A DNA stretch of 64,000 bases from Bradyrhizobium iriomotense (GTDB lineage: Bacteria > Pseudomonadota > Alphaproteobacteria > Rhizobiales > Xanthobacteraceae). Positions 1-8,764 of the stretch are shown one piece after another (the stretch's first letter is position 1; each line of letters opens with the position of its first letter). The notes below the pieces were generated by a model. The model saw only the letters and a program-made list of their open reading frames with translations, ran no database searches and was not told where the DNA came from. The translations under genes were made by a program, and so were the position numbers. The DNA is taken from positions 1-64,000 of the forward strand of contig NZ_BSOW01000030.1 of assembly GCF_030160715.1 (NCBI RefSeq). Reading direction: 5' to 3'.

Positions 1-421
1 CACCTTGCGATCTTTCCTCGAAAGGCGGACTTCTCTTGCTTCGGGTATCATCCCGACCTTGAATCACGACTCACGATCTAAGAAAAGTGGGTACTAGTTC
101 ATTTCCGCTGACGAGAGATGGTATGCCGCAGTGTTTCGTTCCCTGCATAGGGCATCGGCCTTGCCTTGCATGCGGAGAAGTCGAAAAAGCGATCGCAGCC
201 ATCAAACGATCTGATCCGTGCGGTCTCCGGCGTGTTCCGCGCTGCGCGCATGTGTCCTCTTACGTATTCCACGCGCGTCGTCGCGCGCGAAACGCGTGTG
301 ACGGTGCCAGAGATCAAGGACGGGGGACGATTCGCGGTGGCTTGCCGCTCTCGTGATCAACCATCCGGCTATTTCCGCTCGGGGCACGCTCATGCGATTG
401 TGGCCTACTTAGATTCCGCAA
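1..421. other. no supported gene
   Basis: Several overlapping ORFs exist on both strands, but none has a convincing ribosome binding site, domain or coding character. I see nothing I can name here. Confidence 0.5.
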
Positions 422-604
422 TCATGTCTCAGCCACGCCCATTATACGGACGATGCAGCAGAGTAGAGCAATTGAGGCGGCCCACAGCGCGAGGTATTCC
501 CACCAACGCAACTCTCGCTCGAACGTCTCGCGTGCGATGGCAGCAGCCAAGCCCCCCAAGGTTAATCCGGCTAGGACGATTATGAACAAATCAATGCCTT
601 TCAT
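422..604 (-). CDS. small membrane protein, 60 aa
   Basis: The protein begins MKGIDLFIIVLAG and has two hydrophobic stretches (about residues 4-22 and 37-54) separated by a charged segment with RETFERELRWWEY, so a two-pass inner-membrane topology is likely. The start at 604 is chosen because GGAG lies six bases upstream; an in-frame ATG at 646 would lengthen it by 14 residues. Its start codon overlaps the stop of the upstream minus-strand ORF (591-749), suggesting translational coupling. A MerR-type promoter at 1042-1072 points toward this pair. I do not recognise a family, so the function is unknown. Confidence 0.6.
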   Translation of the reverse strand: MKGIDLFIIVLAGLTLGGLAAAIARETFERELRWWEYLALWAASIALLCCIVRIMGVAET

Positions 605-749
605 AAGTGCTCCGTTCAACCAGGCGAGCAAATGTTGCCATCGCATCTCGAACTGGCTTGTCTGGCGTTGTTTGCGTCTCGCGCCCGAGCAAGTCGCCTT
701 GAGCTCGAACGTCGTCGCGGTTCGGTGCCACGTAAAGCTGGTTGCGCAT
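591..749 (-). CDS. hypothetical protein, 52 aa, overlaps next gene
   Basis: This minus-strand ORF starts with MRNQLYVAPNRDD and ends RLVERSTYERH. It is hydrophilic and charged, without a membrane segment. Its TGA at 591-593 lies inside the first codons of the small membrane protein that follows (start 604), an arrangement typical of translationally coupled gene pairs. There is no strong ribosome binding site. The nearest promoter-like signal is the MerR-type box at 1042-1072, about 290 bases upstream on the same strand. The coding call rests on residue composition and the overlap only. Confidence 0.42.
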   Translation of the reverse strand: MRNQLYVAPNRDDVRAQGDLLGRETQTTPDKPVRDAMATFARLVERSTYERH

Positions 750-1041
750 TCTGATCGATAGCGCGCCTAGCGTTGGCTAGACCGATGAGTGGAGGGGTGA
801 AACATCAACGTTCGGCCCACCACGGTCGGTACGCGTGACAAGCAGGAAAGAGAATCATGCGAACGCCGACACGATGGGCTATCGAAAGTCCAACTATGCA
901 AAGGAATTCATCCGGTCGAGAAAGCCAAGAGTCCAATCCTGTTCAGCATCATTCGTTTCACGATACCGGGAAAGTGCGCCGTTCGTTTGCTATACAAGTT
1001 GAGGTCGTCCTCAACCCGAGAGAGCGACTCTCGTTGAGCTG

Positions 1042-1072
1042 TTCCTACAACTTCACGCTACGTACGATTCAA
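1042..1072 (-). promoter_or_regulatory. MerR-type promoter box 1
   Basis: On the minus strand, -35 TTGAAT (1067-1072) and -10 TAGGAA (1042-1047) are separated by exactly 19 bp, containing ACGTAGCGT. MerR-family activators use this over-long spacing. It is one of nine matching boxes in the window and points at the small ORFs at 591-749 and 422-604. Confidence 0.65.
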
Positions 1073-1511
1073 TCCCCAAAGATAATCGTGCGAAATTGTC
1101 CAAAGACTATTCGGGCGTAGGCGCGCTCCTTAAATCGCAAGTGGGATGCTGTTGCACGACCTCCGGTCGACCGCTGTTTGCGATGGGATTGTTCGGCCTT
1201 CCCAGCTTGCCGACGCGCAGCGCTTGAGCGACATCAATGCGCTTTAAGAGCGTCTCCATCTACGTTGTGTTTGTAGCCGAACAACCGCGCTACCGCGTTG
1301 CTGAGGCTATGGGCTCGGATTGCAGCGCAGTCCGGGCCCGTCGCTTGCGAAGCGGTTCGGGCTGCACGTTTCGACGGAGCACGAATTTGCGTCTTGGTGG
1401 CCGACCGGCGCACTCGTGGGCTCCGAAAGCCCGCAAACATTCCTGATGAAAAACGAGGACTGCTATGGCTGCAGGCTGTTGCCAAGCGTACCTGGGAGGC
1501 CGCGGACCGAT

Positions 1512-1527
1512 TGTTGCGTTGGTGACA
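1512..1527 (+). promoter_or_regulatory. NifA upstream activator sequence
   Basis: TGT, ten bases, ACA is the exact NifA binding consensus. It lies about 100 bp upstream of the sigma-54 promoter at 1611, the usual spacing for NifA activation by looping. Finding both elements in order makes the pair far more convincing than either alone. Confidence 0.75.
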
Positions 1528-1610
1528 ATTCGAATGACGTGATGTTCGCAAGAGCCGTCCCTTCGAGGATTCTCGCGCGAATTACCTGTGAAAGCATTGC
1601 TCTCGGTTCT

Positions 1611-1626
1611 CGGCACACTACTTGCT
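1611..1626 (+). promoter_or_regulatory. sigma-54 promoter for fixA-dctA
   Basis: CGGCACACTACTTGCT has GG and GC separated by exactly 10 bp, with CAC and TT in the consensus positions of a -24/-12 promoter. The first gene downstream is fixA at 2043, which implies a leader of about 400 nt. Confidence 0.78.
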
Positions 1627-2042
1627 TTGTCCAACGTAGCATCGCCACGCAGCCTGGTGATGTAGGGGCGGGCCGGCGCGCTCCGCTCGTTCGTCAGGCC
1701 CGCCCTGTTCCGCTCTCTAAGCCAGGAACTCGCATCGGCCTGGCGACAACATAAAAACTTGAGACGGCCTCGGATTAAAGGTCGCCCGAAGGGATACTCG
1801 TATGGAACGCCTGGATTACTCGCAGCCGCAGTATCGCTTGTCGCATCTTGGCCTGAGCATGCGAAAGCCATTGTCCTATCTGCGACGTATCGTCGGCATT
1901 GTTGCGTTGCGGCCACCAAGCATCGCCCCCAGTGAGTCCGCGCCAATCCACTTACATCAACGTCTGATTCTCGACGCCCGTCCACCGGTGTGAGATCTGC
2001 CCCTTTAGTCCCAATTCCCCACAGCTATTGGAGAGATGGCCA

Positions 2043-2903
2043 ATGCATAACGTCGTCTGCATAAAGCAGGTTCCGGACTCCGCGCAGATTCGCGTCCATC
2101 CCGTAACGAACACCATTATGCGCCAGGGCGTACCGACAATCGTCAATCCTTACGATTTGTTTGCGCTCGAGGCCGCCATGGAGCTGCGCGACAAGAGTGG
2201 CGGCGAGATCACCGTTCTGACCATGGGCCCACCAGCGGCCGAAGACTCGCTGCGAAAGGCGCTGACCTTCGGTGCAGATCGCGCTGTGTTGCTCACCGAT
2301 CGTGTTTTCGCAGGCGCCGATACGCTGGCGACGACATACGCGCTGGCGGCGGCCATTCGTAAGATCGGAGAAGAGTACGGCCCACCCGACCTCATCTTCG
2401 CTGGGAAGCAGACGATCGATGGCGACACAGCGCAGGTTGGGCCTGGTATTGCCAAGCGGCTTGGCGTGGTTCAGCTTACCTACGTCGCCGAGATCACGAG
2501 CCTGGATCTCGCGGCGCGCGCAATCGAGGTAGAGCGACGTTCGGAAGGCGGCGTGCAGGTGCTGCGCACCAAGCTTCCATGTCTCATTACCATGCTGGAG
2601 GCGACAAACGAGATCCGGCGAGGTGGCATGAAGGATGCGCTGCGGGCGGCACGCACTGACATCGTAAAATGGAACGCGCAGGATGCAGGTATAGCAGATA
2701 TCTCGAAATGTGGTCTTAAGGGCTCGCCAACCATCGTTAAGCGCGTGTTCGCTCCCTCCAAGCGCGCCGAGAAAGCCATGCTGGTCGAGGGTGCCGATCA
2801 ACCTGTGCCGGCATTAATCGATGCAATTTTCAAGCAACGGCCGAAGCTTGAAACTGAACTTGCGGCGCTGGCGCGCGCTTCCGACGTGGGCTCGGAGCGA
2901 TGA
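2043..2903 (+). CDS. fixA: electron transfer flavoprotein beta subunit FixA
   Basis: FixA is the beta subunit of the FixABCX electron-transfer complex, which delivers low-potential electrons to nitrogenase in rhizobia. The protein (286 aa) opens with MHNVVCIKQVPDS, carries the ETF-beta pattern NPYDLFALEAAMEL early on, and has the AMP/FAD-binding region around FAGKQTIDGDTAQVGPGIA and KLPCLITM. The ATG at 2043 is preferred over a TTG at 2028 because GGAGAG sits seven bases before it. dctA follows after 9 bases. A NifA site and sigma-54 promoter lie upstream, so expression with nif genes is expected. fixB, fixC and fixX are not in the window, and it is common for fixA to be separated from fixBCX in Bradyrhizobium. 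Confidence 0.93.
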   Translation: MHNVVCIKQVPDSAQIRVHPVTNTIMRQGVPTIVNPYDLFALEAAMELRDKSGGEITVLTMGPPAAEDSLRKALTFGADRAVLLTDRVFAGADTLATTYALAAAIRKIGEEYGPPDLIFAGKQTIDGDTAQVGPGIAKRLGVVQLTYVAEITSLDLAARAIEVERRSEGGVQVLRTKLPCLITMLEATNEIRRGGMKDALRAARTDIVKWNAQDAGIADISKCGLKGSPTIVKRVFAPSKRAEKAMLVEGADQPVPALIDAIFKQRPKLETELAALARASDVGSER

Positions 2904-2912
2904 GCCGTTGAA

Positions 2913-4223
2913 ATGTCTCTCGATCTTCGCGTCGTGGTGCTGCCCATGAAGCCTTGGTACAAGATTCTGTACGCCCAGGTATTGATCGCCATTGTGCTGG
3001 GCACCATTGTTGGCTGGCTATGGCCCTCGCTCGCGACCAACGACTGGATCAAGGCGATGGGCGACGGCTTCATCAAGCTGATCAAGATGGTGATCGCCCC
3101 GATCATCTTCTGTACCGTCGTCTCCGGCATCGCCCACATCCAGGACGCCAAGAAGGTCGGCCGCATCGGCGTCAAGGCGCTGGTCTATTTCGAGATTGTG
3201 TCGACGTTTGCTCTCCTGATCGGGCTCATCGTCGGCAATCTCGTCAAGCCGGGTGCGGGCTTCGGCAGCGCCGCCGCGAGCGCGAATGCGGTCGCCAACT
3301 ACGCCAAGCAGGCCGAGGGACAGAAGTCCGTCGACTTCATCCTGCACATCATCCCTGACACCGTGGTCGGCGCCTTCGCGCAAGGCGAGATCCTCCAGGT
3401 GCTGCTGTTCTCGGTGCTGTTCGGCTTCGCCATCATGGGTCTCGGCGAGCGCGGCCACGCGATCCGCAACTTCATTGACGATGCCGCCCATGCCGTGTTC
3501 GGCGTGATCTCGATCGTCATGCGCGCGGCGCCGATCGGTGCGTTCGGCGCGATGGCCTACACGATCGGCAAGTTCGGCACCGGCGCGATCCTCAACCTGA
3601 TCGGCCTGATCGCGACGTTCTACGTCACCGCCGCATTGTTCGTGTTCATCGTTCTCGGCACCATCGCGCGCTTCGCCGGGTTCTCGATCTTCAAGTTCCT
3701 TGCCTACATCAAGGACGAGCTTCTGATCGTGCTCGGCACCTCGTCCTCGGAAAGCGCGCTGCCGTCCTTGATGGAGAAGCTGGAACGGCTCGGCTGCTCC
3801 AAGTCGGTGGTCGGCCTCGTGGTGCCCACGGGTTATTCGTTCAACCTCGACGGCACCAATATCTACATGACCCTGGCGACCCTGTTCATCGCGCAGGCGC
3901 TCGGCGTCGATCTCACCTTCGGCCAGCAGATCACCATCCTGGTGGTGGCCATGCTCACCTCGAAAGGCGCATCCGGCATCACCGGTGCGGGCTTCATCAC
4001 GCTCGCCGCGACGCTTGCGGTAGTCGACCCGCGCCTCGTGCCTGGTATGGCGATCGTGCTCGGCATCGACAAGTTTATGAGCGAATGTCGCGCCCTAACC
4101 AACCTGTGCGGCAACGGCGTCGCTTGCGTGATCGTCGCTTGGTGGGAAGGCGAGCTCGACCGCAAGAAGCTCAATGGGCGCGTTTGCCGAATCGATCCCA
4201 CGAGCCTCAGGAAATCGGGATAG
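2913..4223 (+). CDS. dctA: C4-dicarboxylate:cation symporter DctA
   Basis: This is a DAACS-family inner-membrane carrier for succinate, malate and fumarate, the main carbon supply of bacteroids. Family marks are the serine-rich motif [34 protein letters not shown] and, near the C-terminus, [16 protein letters not shown]. About eight to ten hydrophobic segments run through its 436 residues. An internal ATG at 2946 ([11 protein letters not shown]) matches the usual DctA N-terminus and may be the true start. The gene follows fixA by 9 bases on the same strand, so it probably shares the NifA/sigma-54 transcript. Its third codon positions are overwhelmingly G or C, unlike fixA, suggesting a chromosomal dctA copy recruited into the island. 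The C-terminal tail (after [13 protein letters not shown]) is short and atypical. Confidence 0.92.
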   Translation: MSLDLRVVVLPMKPWYKILYAQVLIAIVLGTIVGWLWPSLATNDWIKAMGDGFIKLIKMVIAPIIFCTVVSGIAHIQDAKKVGRIGVKALVYFEIVSTFALLIGLIVGNLVKPGAGFGSAAASANAVANYAKQAEGQKSVDFILHIIPDTVVGAFAQGEILQVLLFSVLFGFAIMGLGERGHAIRNFIDDAAHAVFGVISIVMRAAPIGAFGAMAYTIGKFGTGAILNLIGLIATFYVTAALFVFIVLGTIARFAGFSIFKFLAYIKDELLIVLGTSSSESALPSLMEKLERLGCSKSVVGLVVPTGYSFNLDGTNIYMTLATLFIAQALGVDLTFGQQITILVVAMLTSKGASGITGAGFITLAATLAVVDPRLVPGMAIVLGIDKFMSECRALTNLCGNGVACVIVAWWEGELDRKKLNGRVCRIDPTSLRKSG

Positions 4224-4511
4224 GTTAGGCGGGGTTAGGCCCCGGACCTTGGGATTACCGGCTCGAACGTGGCGCCAATCCGTGCGGCTGAAGAACTAGG
4301 CATGACCGGAGGGGTAACCTAGCGATCCGAATTCCGCTGCCAAAACAAAATGACAGGGAATTCGATATCTGAAGATCTCGGTTGAGCCGGACGTAGCCGA
4401 TTGCTCTATAGCTCATGGACGTCGGCCGTTAGCTCGCGACGGGCATCTGGAGGCGGCACATTCAGATGTAAGGTACGCAACGTTCCATGCCACGACCAAA
4501 ACGAGACAAAA

Positions 4512-4742
4512 CTATTTCCGAAGAAGTTCTGTTAGTGCGTCAATCGAGTCCGCCGAGCAACGAATATCCTCAATGTCCCGAGATAACGTGAGCGCTCTTA
4601 CCGCTATGGCCGAAAGATCTGGAATCTGACACTCAAGTTCATTCAGGCGTTGGTTCAGGTCTTCTAGCTGGGTCTGAAGTTGTTCGATCTCCGCATCTTT
4701 CCGTATTGGAGAGTTAATGGTCCAGTCCCGTAGTGCTTGCAT
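4512..4742 (-). CDS. small coiled-coil protein, 76 aa
   Basis: The protein starts MQALRDWTINSPIRKDAEIE and continues with a clear heptad-like helix (EQLQTQLEDLNQRLNELE), so it should form a coiled coil over roughly residues 19-40. No membrane segment or signal peptide is visible. A strong GGGGGA ribosome binding site lies eight bases before the ATG. It stands alone between dctA and a long non-coding stretch. I do not recognise a named family; an oligomerising accessory protein is all that can be said. Confidence 0.6.
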   Translation of the reverse strand: MQALRDWTINSPIRKDAEIEQLQTQLEDLNQRLNELECQIPDLSAIAVRALTLSRDIEDIRCSADSIDALTELLRK

Positions 4743-4946
4743 GAGTCGTCCCCCTTTTTAGCTCGCGCCATGTCTTAGCGATGTTCGTGGCCGAATTGGG
4801 AATTGTCGAATGCTTGGCGGTTTAACGTCGCACCAAACCCGCTCTGTTTCTGGCGGCCTTCGCAGCGCTAGCTTCGTAGCGCGGACCTCAACAAGCTACG
4901 GTGCTGGCTGGGTAGTGAATAAGGCTTAGCCGGCCACCGGAGTGGC

Positions 4947-4977
4947 TTGAATCTGACGTTGCGTCAGGTTGTAGGTC
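4947..4977 (+). promoter_or_regulatory. MerR-type promoter box 2
   Basis: TTGAAT (4947-4952), a 19-bp spacer and TAGGTC (4972-4977). The spacer contains the perfect dyad CTGACG-TTG-CGTCAG (4953-4967), the best palindrome of the nine boxes. No strong gene follows; weak candidates are a 50-codon ORF at 5171 and a longer ORF at 5043-5417. Confidence 0.65.
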
Positions 4978-5851
4978 TTCAGACAATCGCGATCGGCTTT
5001 ACGGCGACACGTTAAGTCGATGTAGTCGGCTCTCAGGGAGAGTTGGCTGCCTCGCGGGGGATCAAACACGTGCAAAGAGCATTCAAATCAATGCGTGATG
5101 AAGGGCACAAGCGAAATCAGGATCCGTATGGTCGGAGCGCTCGTACCGAAGCGCCCGCAGGCGGTCGGCAATGGCAGAAGGAGCATTTGAGGGCGGACGC
5201 GGCGCGTCCATTTCCTTTGGCTCCGATCCTTGGCGACCGCGGAATGAAGCAGCGGATGAGACCGATAGCGCCATCGGATCAAATAGTTCGGGTTCGTCTT
5301 CTCGCAGACCTTGGTCCGAATAAGACAATATGTTCGGCGTGGCCGTCGTTCGACAAAACAACCCATCTCGCAGAATTTAGGGAAAGCGGTGGTGATGGCG
5401 CAGTCTACCATTGGTAGGATCAACCGTTTACTTCAAGAGACGGGCCGCTTGAAGGTTTGCAACGACCACGCCGGAGTTCGGCGCTAAGGCCGCCGCTCGT
5501 CGCTTATCGGTGAGCTAGAGTTGCTTCTGGTGCTCGGGAGGCTCGAAGGGGAGTTGGGTCGTTCAGATCGGATCCTACGAGCGAGCCAATGGGAGTGGCG
5601 GCAAGCGTGGCAATCCCTGTCGCTTAATCTGGGGCACTTGCCCAGCTTCGGCGGGATCGCCCCTTGCGCCGAACCAAGACGAGCACGTCAAAGCAAAGCT
5701 GACAGCGCGGAATAACGACGCATCTCATTGATGTAGAAGGTGAACGGATGAGGAAGCAGAAGGGGCGTCGCTCGGCAGCGCTCGAGGGAGCGTCTGAGCA
5801 GAACGTGATCTCCGTCAGATCCAGTGTATCTGCGCGGCAAAAGGAGCTAGC
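4978..5851. other. no firm gene downstream of MerR box 2
   Basis: The only candidates are a 50-codon ORF at 5171-5323 (begins MAEGAFEGGRGASISFGSD, serine-rich end SSGSSSRRPWSE) and an overlapping 124-codon ORF at 5043-5417 with a TTG start. Neither has clear support. Confidence 0.35.
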
Positions 5852-6271
5852 ATGAGAGTGCAAATTGCGGACCAGCTCGAGGGTGGTCGCGTACGATATG
5901 GACAATTCGCCAGCGCACCGGGATCAGGTCCTTGCGGTCTCTTCATTGTGCAGGGGCCCTGCGGCTGTAAACTCAAGATCGTTGGAATGCTCCAGGCGGG
6001 CTGGGAACATGTCTCCGTTTCGATCCCGCGGCGCTGTCCGAATTGGCAGGAGATGTGCTTCGTCAAGGATCTATTTTGGGACGAGGAAGAGTGCGTGATG
6101 CAGCTTCATCCGCCCCGGTCCGAATACGTGAATAACAACCGATACTGTCTGCATCTGTGGAGGCCGACTAGTCGGGCAATTCCAACACCACCCTCGGGGC
6201 TCGTCGGCATAGTCGGGATTGGTCCATCTGAAGCGGCTAGGCTCGCTGCACAAATATGGGTTGTCGGATGA
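5852..6271 (+). CDS. DUF7694-like protein, 139 aa
   Basis: The central part resembles the small DUF7694 family: WEHVSVSIPRRCPNWQEMCF, followed by KDLFWDEEECVMQLHPP, a YVNNNRYCLHLWRP block and PPSGLVG. The ATG at 5852 has AAAGGAG seven bases before it. The N-terminal 45 residues (MRVQIADQLEGGRVRYGQF) are glycine-rich and form a likely small separate beta region. Proteins of this family are common in rhizobial and phage genomes; no biochemical role is known to me. It is a single-gene unit, ending about 200 bases before a nod box on the same strand. Confidence 0.72.
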   Translation: MRVQIADQLEGGRVRYGQFASAPGSGPCGLFIVQGPCGCKLKIVGMLQAGWEHVSVSIPRRCPNWQEMCFVKDLFWDEEECVMQLHPPRSEYVNNNRYCLHLWRPTSRAIPTPPSGLVGIVGIGPSEAARLAAQIWVVG

Positions 6272-6819
6272 CCGGACCCATGGGGCGTCTTGAGGGAGAA
6301 CGCGCGATCAACAATTGAGCCTCATCATCCTCGTGACGGAGAGGCGCTGTAGGCAGGTCCGCGGGCGTGAAGCGTGGACGGTGCATCGGGTCCATTTTGT
6401 GGGCTCAGGAACAGCGACGTGGATCCGTAACCCGCAGTCATCCGCCAGCTTTTGCTTATCATGCGGACCCATCCACTGTTCGGATGTGTTCTATCGATAC
6501 AATCAATTTTACGAGCTAGCGAGAACGGCGGATAACAAACGCCGCTTCGCAGAGACGAATTCAGGCCTATCAGAATGGTACCGAGAAGAATTCTCAGGTT
6601 CGCCTCGAGCATCGAGGGCGGATACCAATTAAAGCAACGTGTTTTCAGTAACTCGCGCAAAAACTTGCCAGCGTCGCGTGGTCGAGGGCTGTCGGCAAAC
6701 CTTCGTATAAATAGTGCAACCATTTCTATGTTGGATACCTACTACCGTTCGATTGAACCATCGCTCGCTCCGGTCTTAGCCTCGCGGCGAAGGCGAGAAC
6801 TATCGATTGCAGGTGTCTA
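6272..6819. other. non-coding stretch carrying a nod box
   Basis: Apart from the nod box at 6470-6516 I see only shadow ORFs. The stretch between the box and the receiver gene at 6820 would be a leader of about 280 nt. Confidence 0.5.
6470..6516 (+). promoter_or_regulatory. nod box (NodD binding site)
   Basis: The blocks CATCCA (6470), GGATG (6482) and ATCGATACAATCAATTTTAC (6494-6513) match the nod box pattern in order and spacing. Two bases in the core and the final CCAATC block deviate from the box upstream of the nod operon, so it may be weaker. Downstream on the same strand are the receiver protein, a 26-codon ORF and the probable noeI gene. Confidence 0.75.
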
Positions 6820-7296
6820 ATGCTGCTTCAGAAGGATCGAGTGCAGTGCGGCCAGGTCGCGTCGCAAGTGCAAAAGAGGTCCCTCCTAGATCTAGTCCGA
6901 GTGGCCCACACGCTCAATATCATCTCCGTCATGTGCGACGATCAGTCGGTTCGCGAACCACTCATGAACATGATCATTTCAGCCGGCTGCGTGGCCGAGC
7001 TCTTCCGAAGTGCAGATGAATTCCTGAGCTCAAAAAGTGACATCAGCACGTCTTGTTTGATCGCGGACATGCAGTTGCCGAGCGCAACTGGGCTCGACTT
7101 ATACGAGCAGCTCGTCGCATCCGGAAACGTAATTCCCATCATCCTGCTTGTGGCAGGCCCCGACGACGACAACCGTGCGCGCGCGCTGCAAGCCGGCGTG
7201 TCGCATTTCCTGTGTAAGCCGTTCGACAAAGGCGAACTGCTTGCGTGCATCAAATCGACACTCAAAGACCGAAAGACGATTCGAGGTCGTCCTTGA
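6820..7296 (+). CDS. stand-alone response-regulator receiver protein (FixJ/NodW-like)
   Basis: A single receiver domain spans about residues 33-150: acidic pair D40-D41, phospho-acceptor D83 in CLIADMQLP, and K133 in FLCKPFD. The switch Thr/Ser before the GP motif (IILLVAGP) is replaced by alanine, so signal transmission may be altered. There is no DNA-binding output domain, whereas FixJ and NodW are about 200 aa with a LuxR-type HTH; this is therefore a truncated or single-domain regulator. The first 32 residues are an unrelated polar extension. It lies between a nod box and the probable noeI gene on the same strand, so flavonoid-dependent expression is likely. It could act as a phosphate sink for a NodV/FixL-like kinase, but that is inference. 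Confidence 0.8.
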   Translation: MLLQKDRVQCGQVASQVQKRSLLDLVRVAHTLNIISVMCDDQSVREPLMNMIISAGCVAELFRSADEFLSSKSDISTSCLIADMQLPSATGLDLYEQLVASGNVIPIILLVAGPDDDNRARALQAGVSHFLCKPFDKGELLACIKSTLKDRKTIRGRP

Positions 7297-7515
7297 ATAT
7301 GGGCATGCCAGCTTGGATATCCCGTCGTGCGAGCGCCGGTTGAGCCCGACCCTAGCGGCGGATGGGATGAGAGTATTTATCATGCCGACCTCAAATCATT
7401 TGGCAGCACGATCCCGCTTTCCAGGCGCGTTGAAAGTGGGCCGAACGCAGGGCGCCAAAGCGCTGATGCTCGCACGGCAAGAATCGCACGTGCACTTAAC
7501 TAGAGGAGAGGTTCA

Positions 7516-7596
7516 ATGAAGATGACGCCGTTGTTCAGAGAAGGTCCACGGACGCCGATAACGCAGTCCATGCATGAGGACTACAGCGCATGCTAG
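7516..7596 (+). CDS. 26-codon ORF coupled to methyltransferase
   Basis: A strong ribosome binding site (GAGGAGAGG) precedes an ATG at 7516. The peptide begins MKMTPLFREGPRTPITQ and ends HEDYSAC. Its TAG (7594-7596) overlaps the ATG of the methyltransferase gene (7590). The methyltransferase has no ribosome binding site of its own, so this ORF probably serves for translational coupling, whether or not the peptide has a role. Confidence 0.5.
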   Translation: MKMTPLFREGPRTPITQSMHEDYSAC

Positions 7597-8249
7597 AATC
7601 GACGTCGTCTTTAGATGTGCACGAGCAGCTTGTTTCACTTCTGGAAAATTCACGACCTGTTATTCTAGATATCGGCTGTAATGATGGAACCGACACAAAA
7701 CGGTTTCTCGAGCTGTGCCCCGAGGCGCGGTTCTACTGTTTTGAGCCGGACCCCCGCGCTGCGGTCCGCTTTAAGAGGAACATGAATCCGGACCTCGACA
7801 ACGTGAGTCTATTTGAAATCGCGATCAGCGATCGAAATGGAACGATCGATTTCCATCCTAGCAATGGGGACGGGGAGGTGGAGGAATGGGACCTCTCTGG
7901 CTCAATACGTCGGCCAAAGAACCATCTTGCTGAATATGAATGGGTTCGATTTGATCATCCAATCTCGGTTGAAACTCGAAGGTTGGATGACTGGACCAGT
8001 GAAGCTAACGTGGACAAGATTGATTTGATTTGGATGGATGTTCAGGGTGCGGAGTCCGATGTCATCGCTGGTGGCAAACGGGCTTTGAGCAATACGCGGT
8101 TCATCTACACGGAATATAGTGACCGCGAGCTTTATGAAGGCCAGCTGTCCCTGCACGCCATACTTGAGCTTTTACCATCATTCGAAGTGGTAAGGCTGTT
8201 TCCCCGCGCAGTGGAGGGTGATGTATTGCTTAGGAATACGGGCTGTTAA
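7590..8249 (+). CDS. noeI: FkbM-family methyltransferase, probable NoeI
   Basis: This is an S-adenosylmethionine-dependent O-methyltransferase of the FkbM family. The SAM motif is VILDIGCNDGTDTKRF (about residues 29-44), followed by the acidic FEPDP motif; the later DLIWMDVQGAE is the family's signature second motif. It is 219 aa, close to known NoeI proteins, which 2-O-methylate the fucose of Nod factors. A nod box upstream on the same strand and the presence of nodZ (fucosyltransferase) in the window support that assignment. Translation is probably coupled to the 26-codon ORF that overlaps its start. The family also acts on other sugars, so the substrate is inferred from context. Confidence 0.75.
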   Translation: MLESTSSLDVHEQLVSLLENSRPVILDIGCNDGTDTKRFLELCPEARFYCFEPDPRAAVRFKRNMNPDLDNVSLFEIAISDRNGTIDFHPSNGDGEVEEWDLSGSIRRPKNHLAEYEWVRFDHPISVETRRLDDWTSEANVDKIDLIWMDVQGAESDVIAGGKRALSNTRFIYTEYSDRELYEGQLSLHAILELLPSFEVVRLFPRAVEGDVLLRNTGC

Positions 8250-8279
8250 CGCGGTCTCTGCTTTCTTTGCTGCGAGAGG

Positions 8280-8305
8280 CCGCATCACGCGACCGCGTGA
8301 TGCGG
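8280..8305 (+). terminator. hairpin after methyltransferase gene
   Basis: CCGCATCACGCG and CGCGTGATGCGG form a perfect 12-bp stem with a two-base loop, 30 bases past the stop. There is no T-run, so it is either a weak terminator or an mRNA-stabilising hairpin. Confidence 0.5.
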
Positions 8306-8434
8306 CAGCGCAGTTCGGGTCAGGGTCGCTAGGGCAAGCGATGGTTTATTCGTTTCGCCTCTCGCGATAGCGCTTGCAGATCAGTTCGCGCGCGAGTATT
8401 TGATCGATGAAAGTTCTCGCGTTGGCAGACCGCA

Positions 8435-8764
8435 ATGAAGATGAATGACCTGAAGTCAATGAGTGTCGACGAGCTGTGGAATCTCCATGCAATGGTGTCT
8501 GCCGCTCTCACTCAACGGATTGCGGCGGAAAAGGTCAGCCTCGAGGAGCGGCTGCGAACCATCGGAGCGCTTGAGAAGCCCGCCCGTGAGCGTCGGCCCT
8601 ACCCGCCTGTGCGGCCAAAGTATCGAAATCCGAAGAACCCGGCGCAAACCTGGTCAGGGCGTGGGAAGTTACCCAGATGGCTCGACCCGCAACTTCGTGC
8701 CGGCCGAAAGTTGGATGACTTCCTCATTGATCGACCTGCGCGTAAGCGTCGCCACAAAGCCTGA
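8435..8764 (+). CDS. H-NS family nucleoid-associated protein
   Basis: The 109-aa protein has an N-terminal helical oligomerisation segment (MKMNDLKSMSVDELWNLH to about residue 50) and a C-terminal DNA-binding domain containing KYRNPKNPAQTWSGRG, the family's AT-hook-like core, followed by PRWL and a basic end. H-NS-like proteins (HvrA/MvrA type in alphaproteobacteria) bind AT-rich, often acquired, DNA and silence it. One on a symbiosis island could silence or tune island genes. The ribosome binding site is weak; an ATG two codons later is an alternative start. It is a single-gene unit. Confidence 0.88.
   Translation: MKMNDLKSMSVDELWNLHAMVSAALTQRIAAEKVSLEERLRTIGALEKPARERRPYPPVRPKYRNPKNPAQTWSGRGKLPRWLDPQLRAGRKLDDFLIDRPARKRRHKA

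Larger units (their letters stand above)
750..2042. other. regulatory stretch upstream of fixA
   Basis: The stretch holds a minus-strand MerR-type promoter (1042-1072), a NifA upstream site (1512-1527), a sigma-54 promoter (1611-1626) and a fixA leader of about 400 bases. A 63-codon ORF at 1802-1993 with AAGGG upstream lies in the leader, but its protein looks non-coding. No other gene is supported. Confidence 0.6.

Noticed and set aside
58-90. TTGAATCACGACTCACG resembling a MerR box
   Set aside because: No TAG-type -10 at 19 bp; spacing would be 16 bp.
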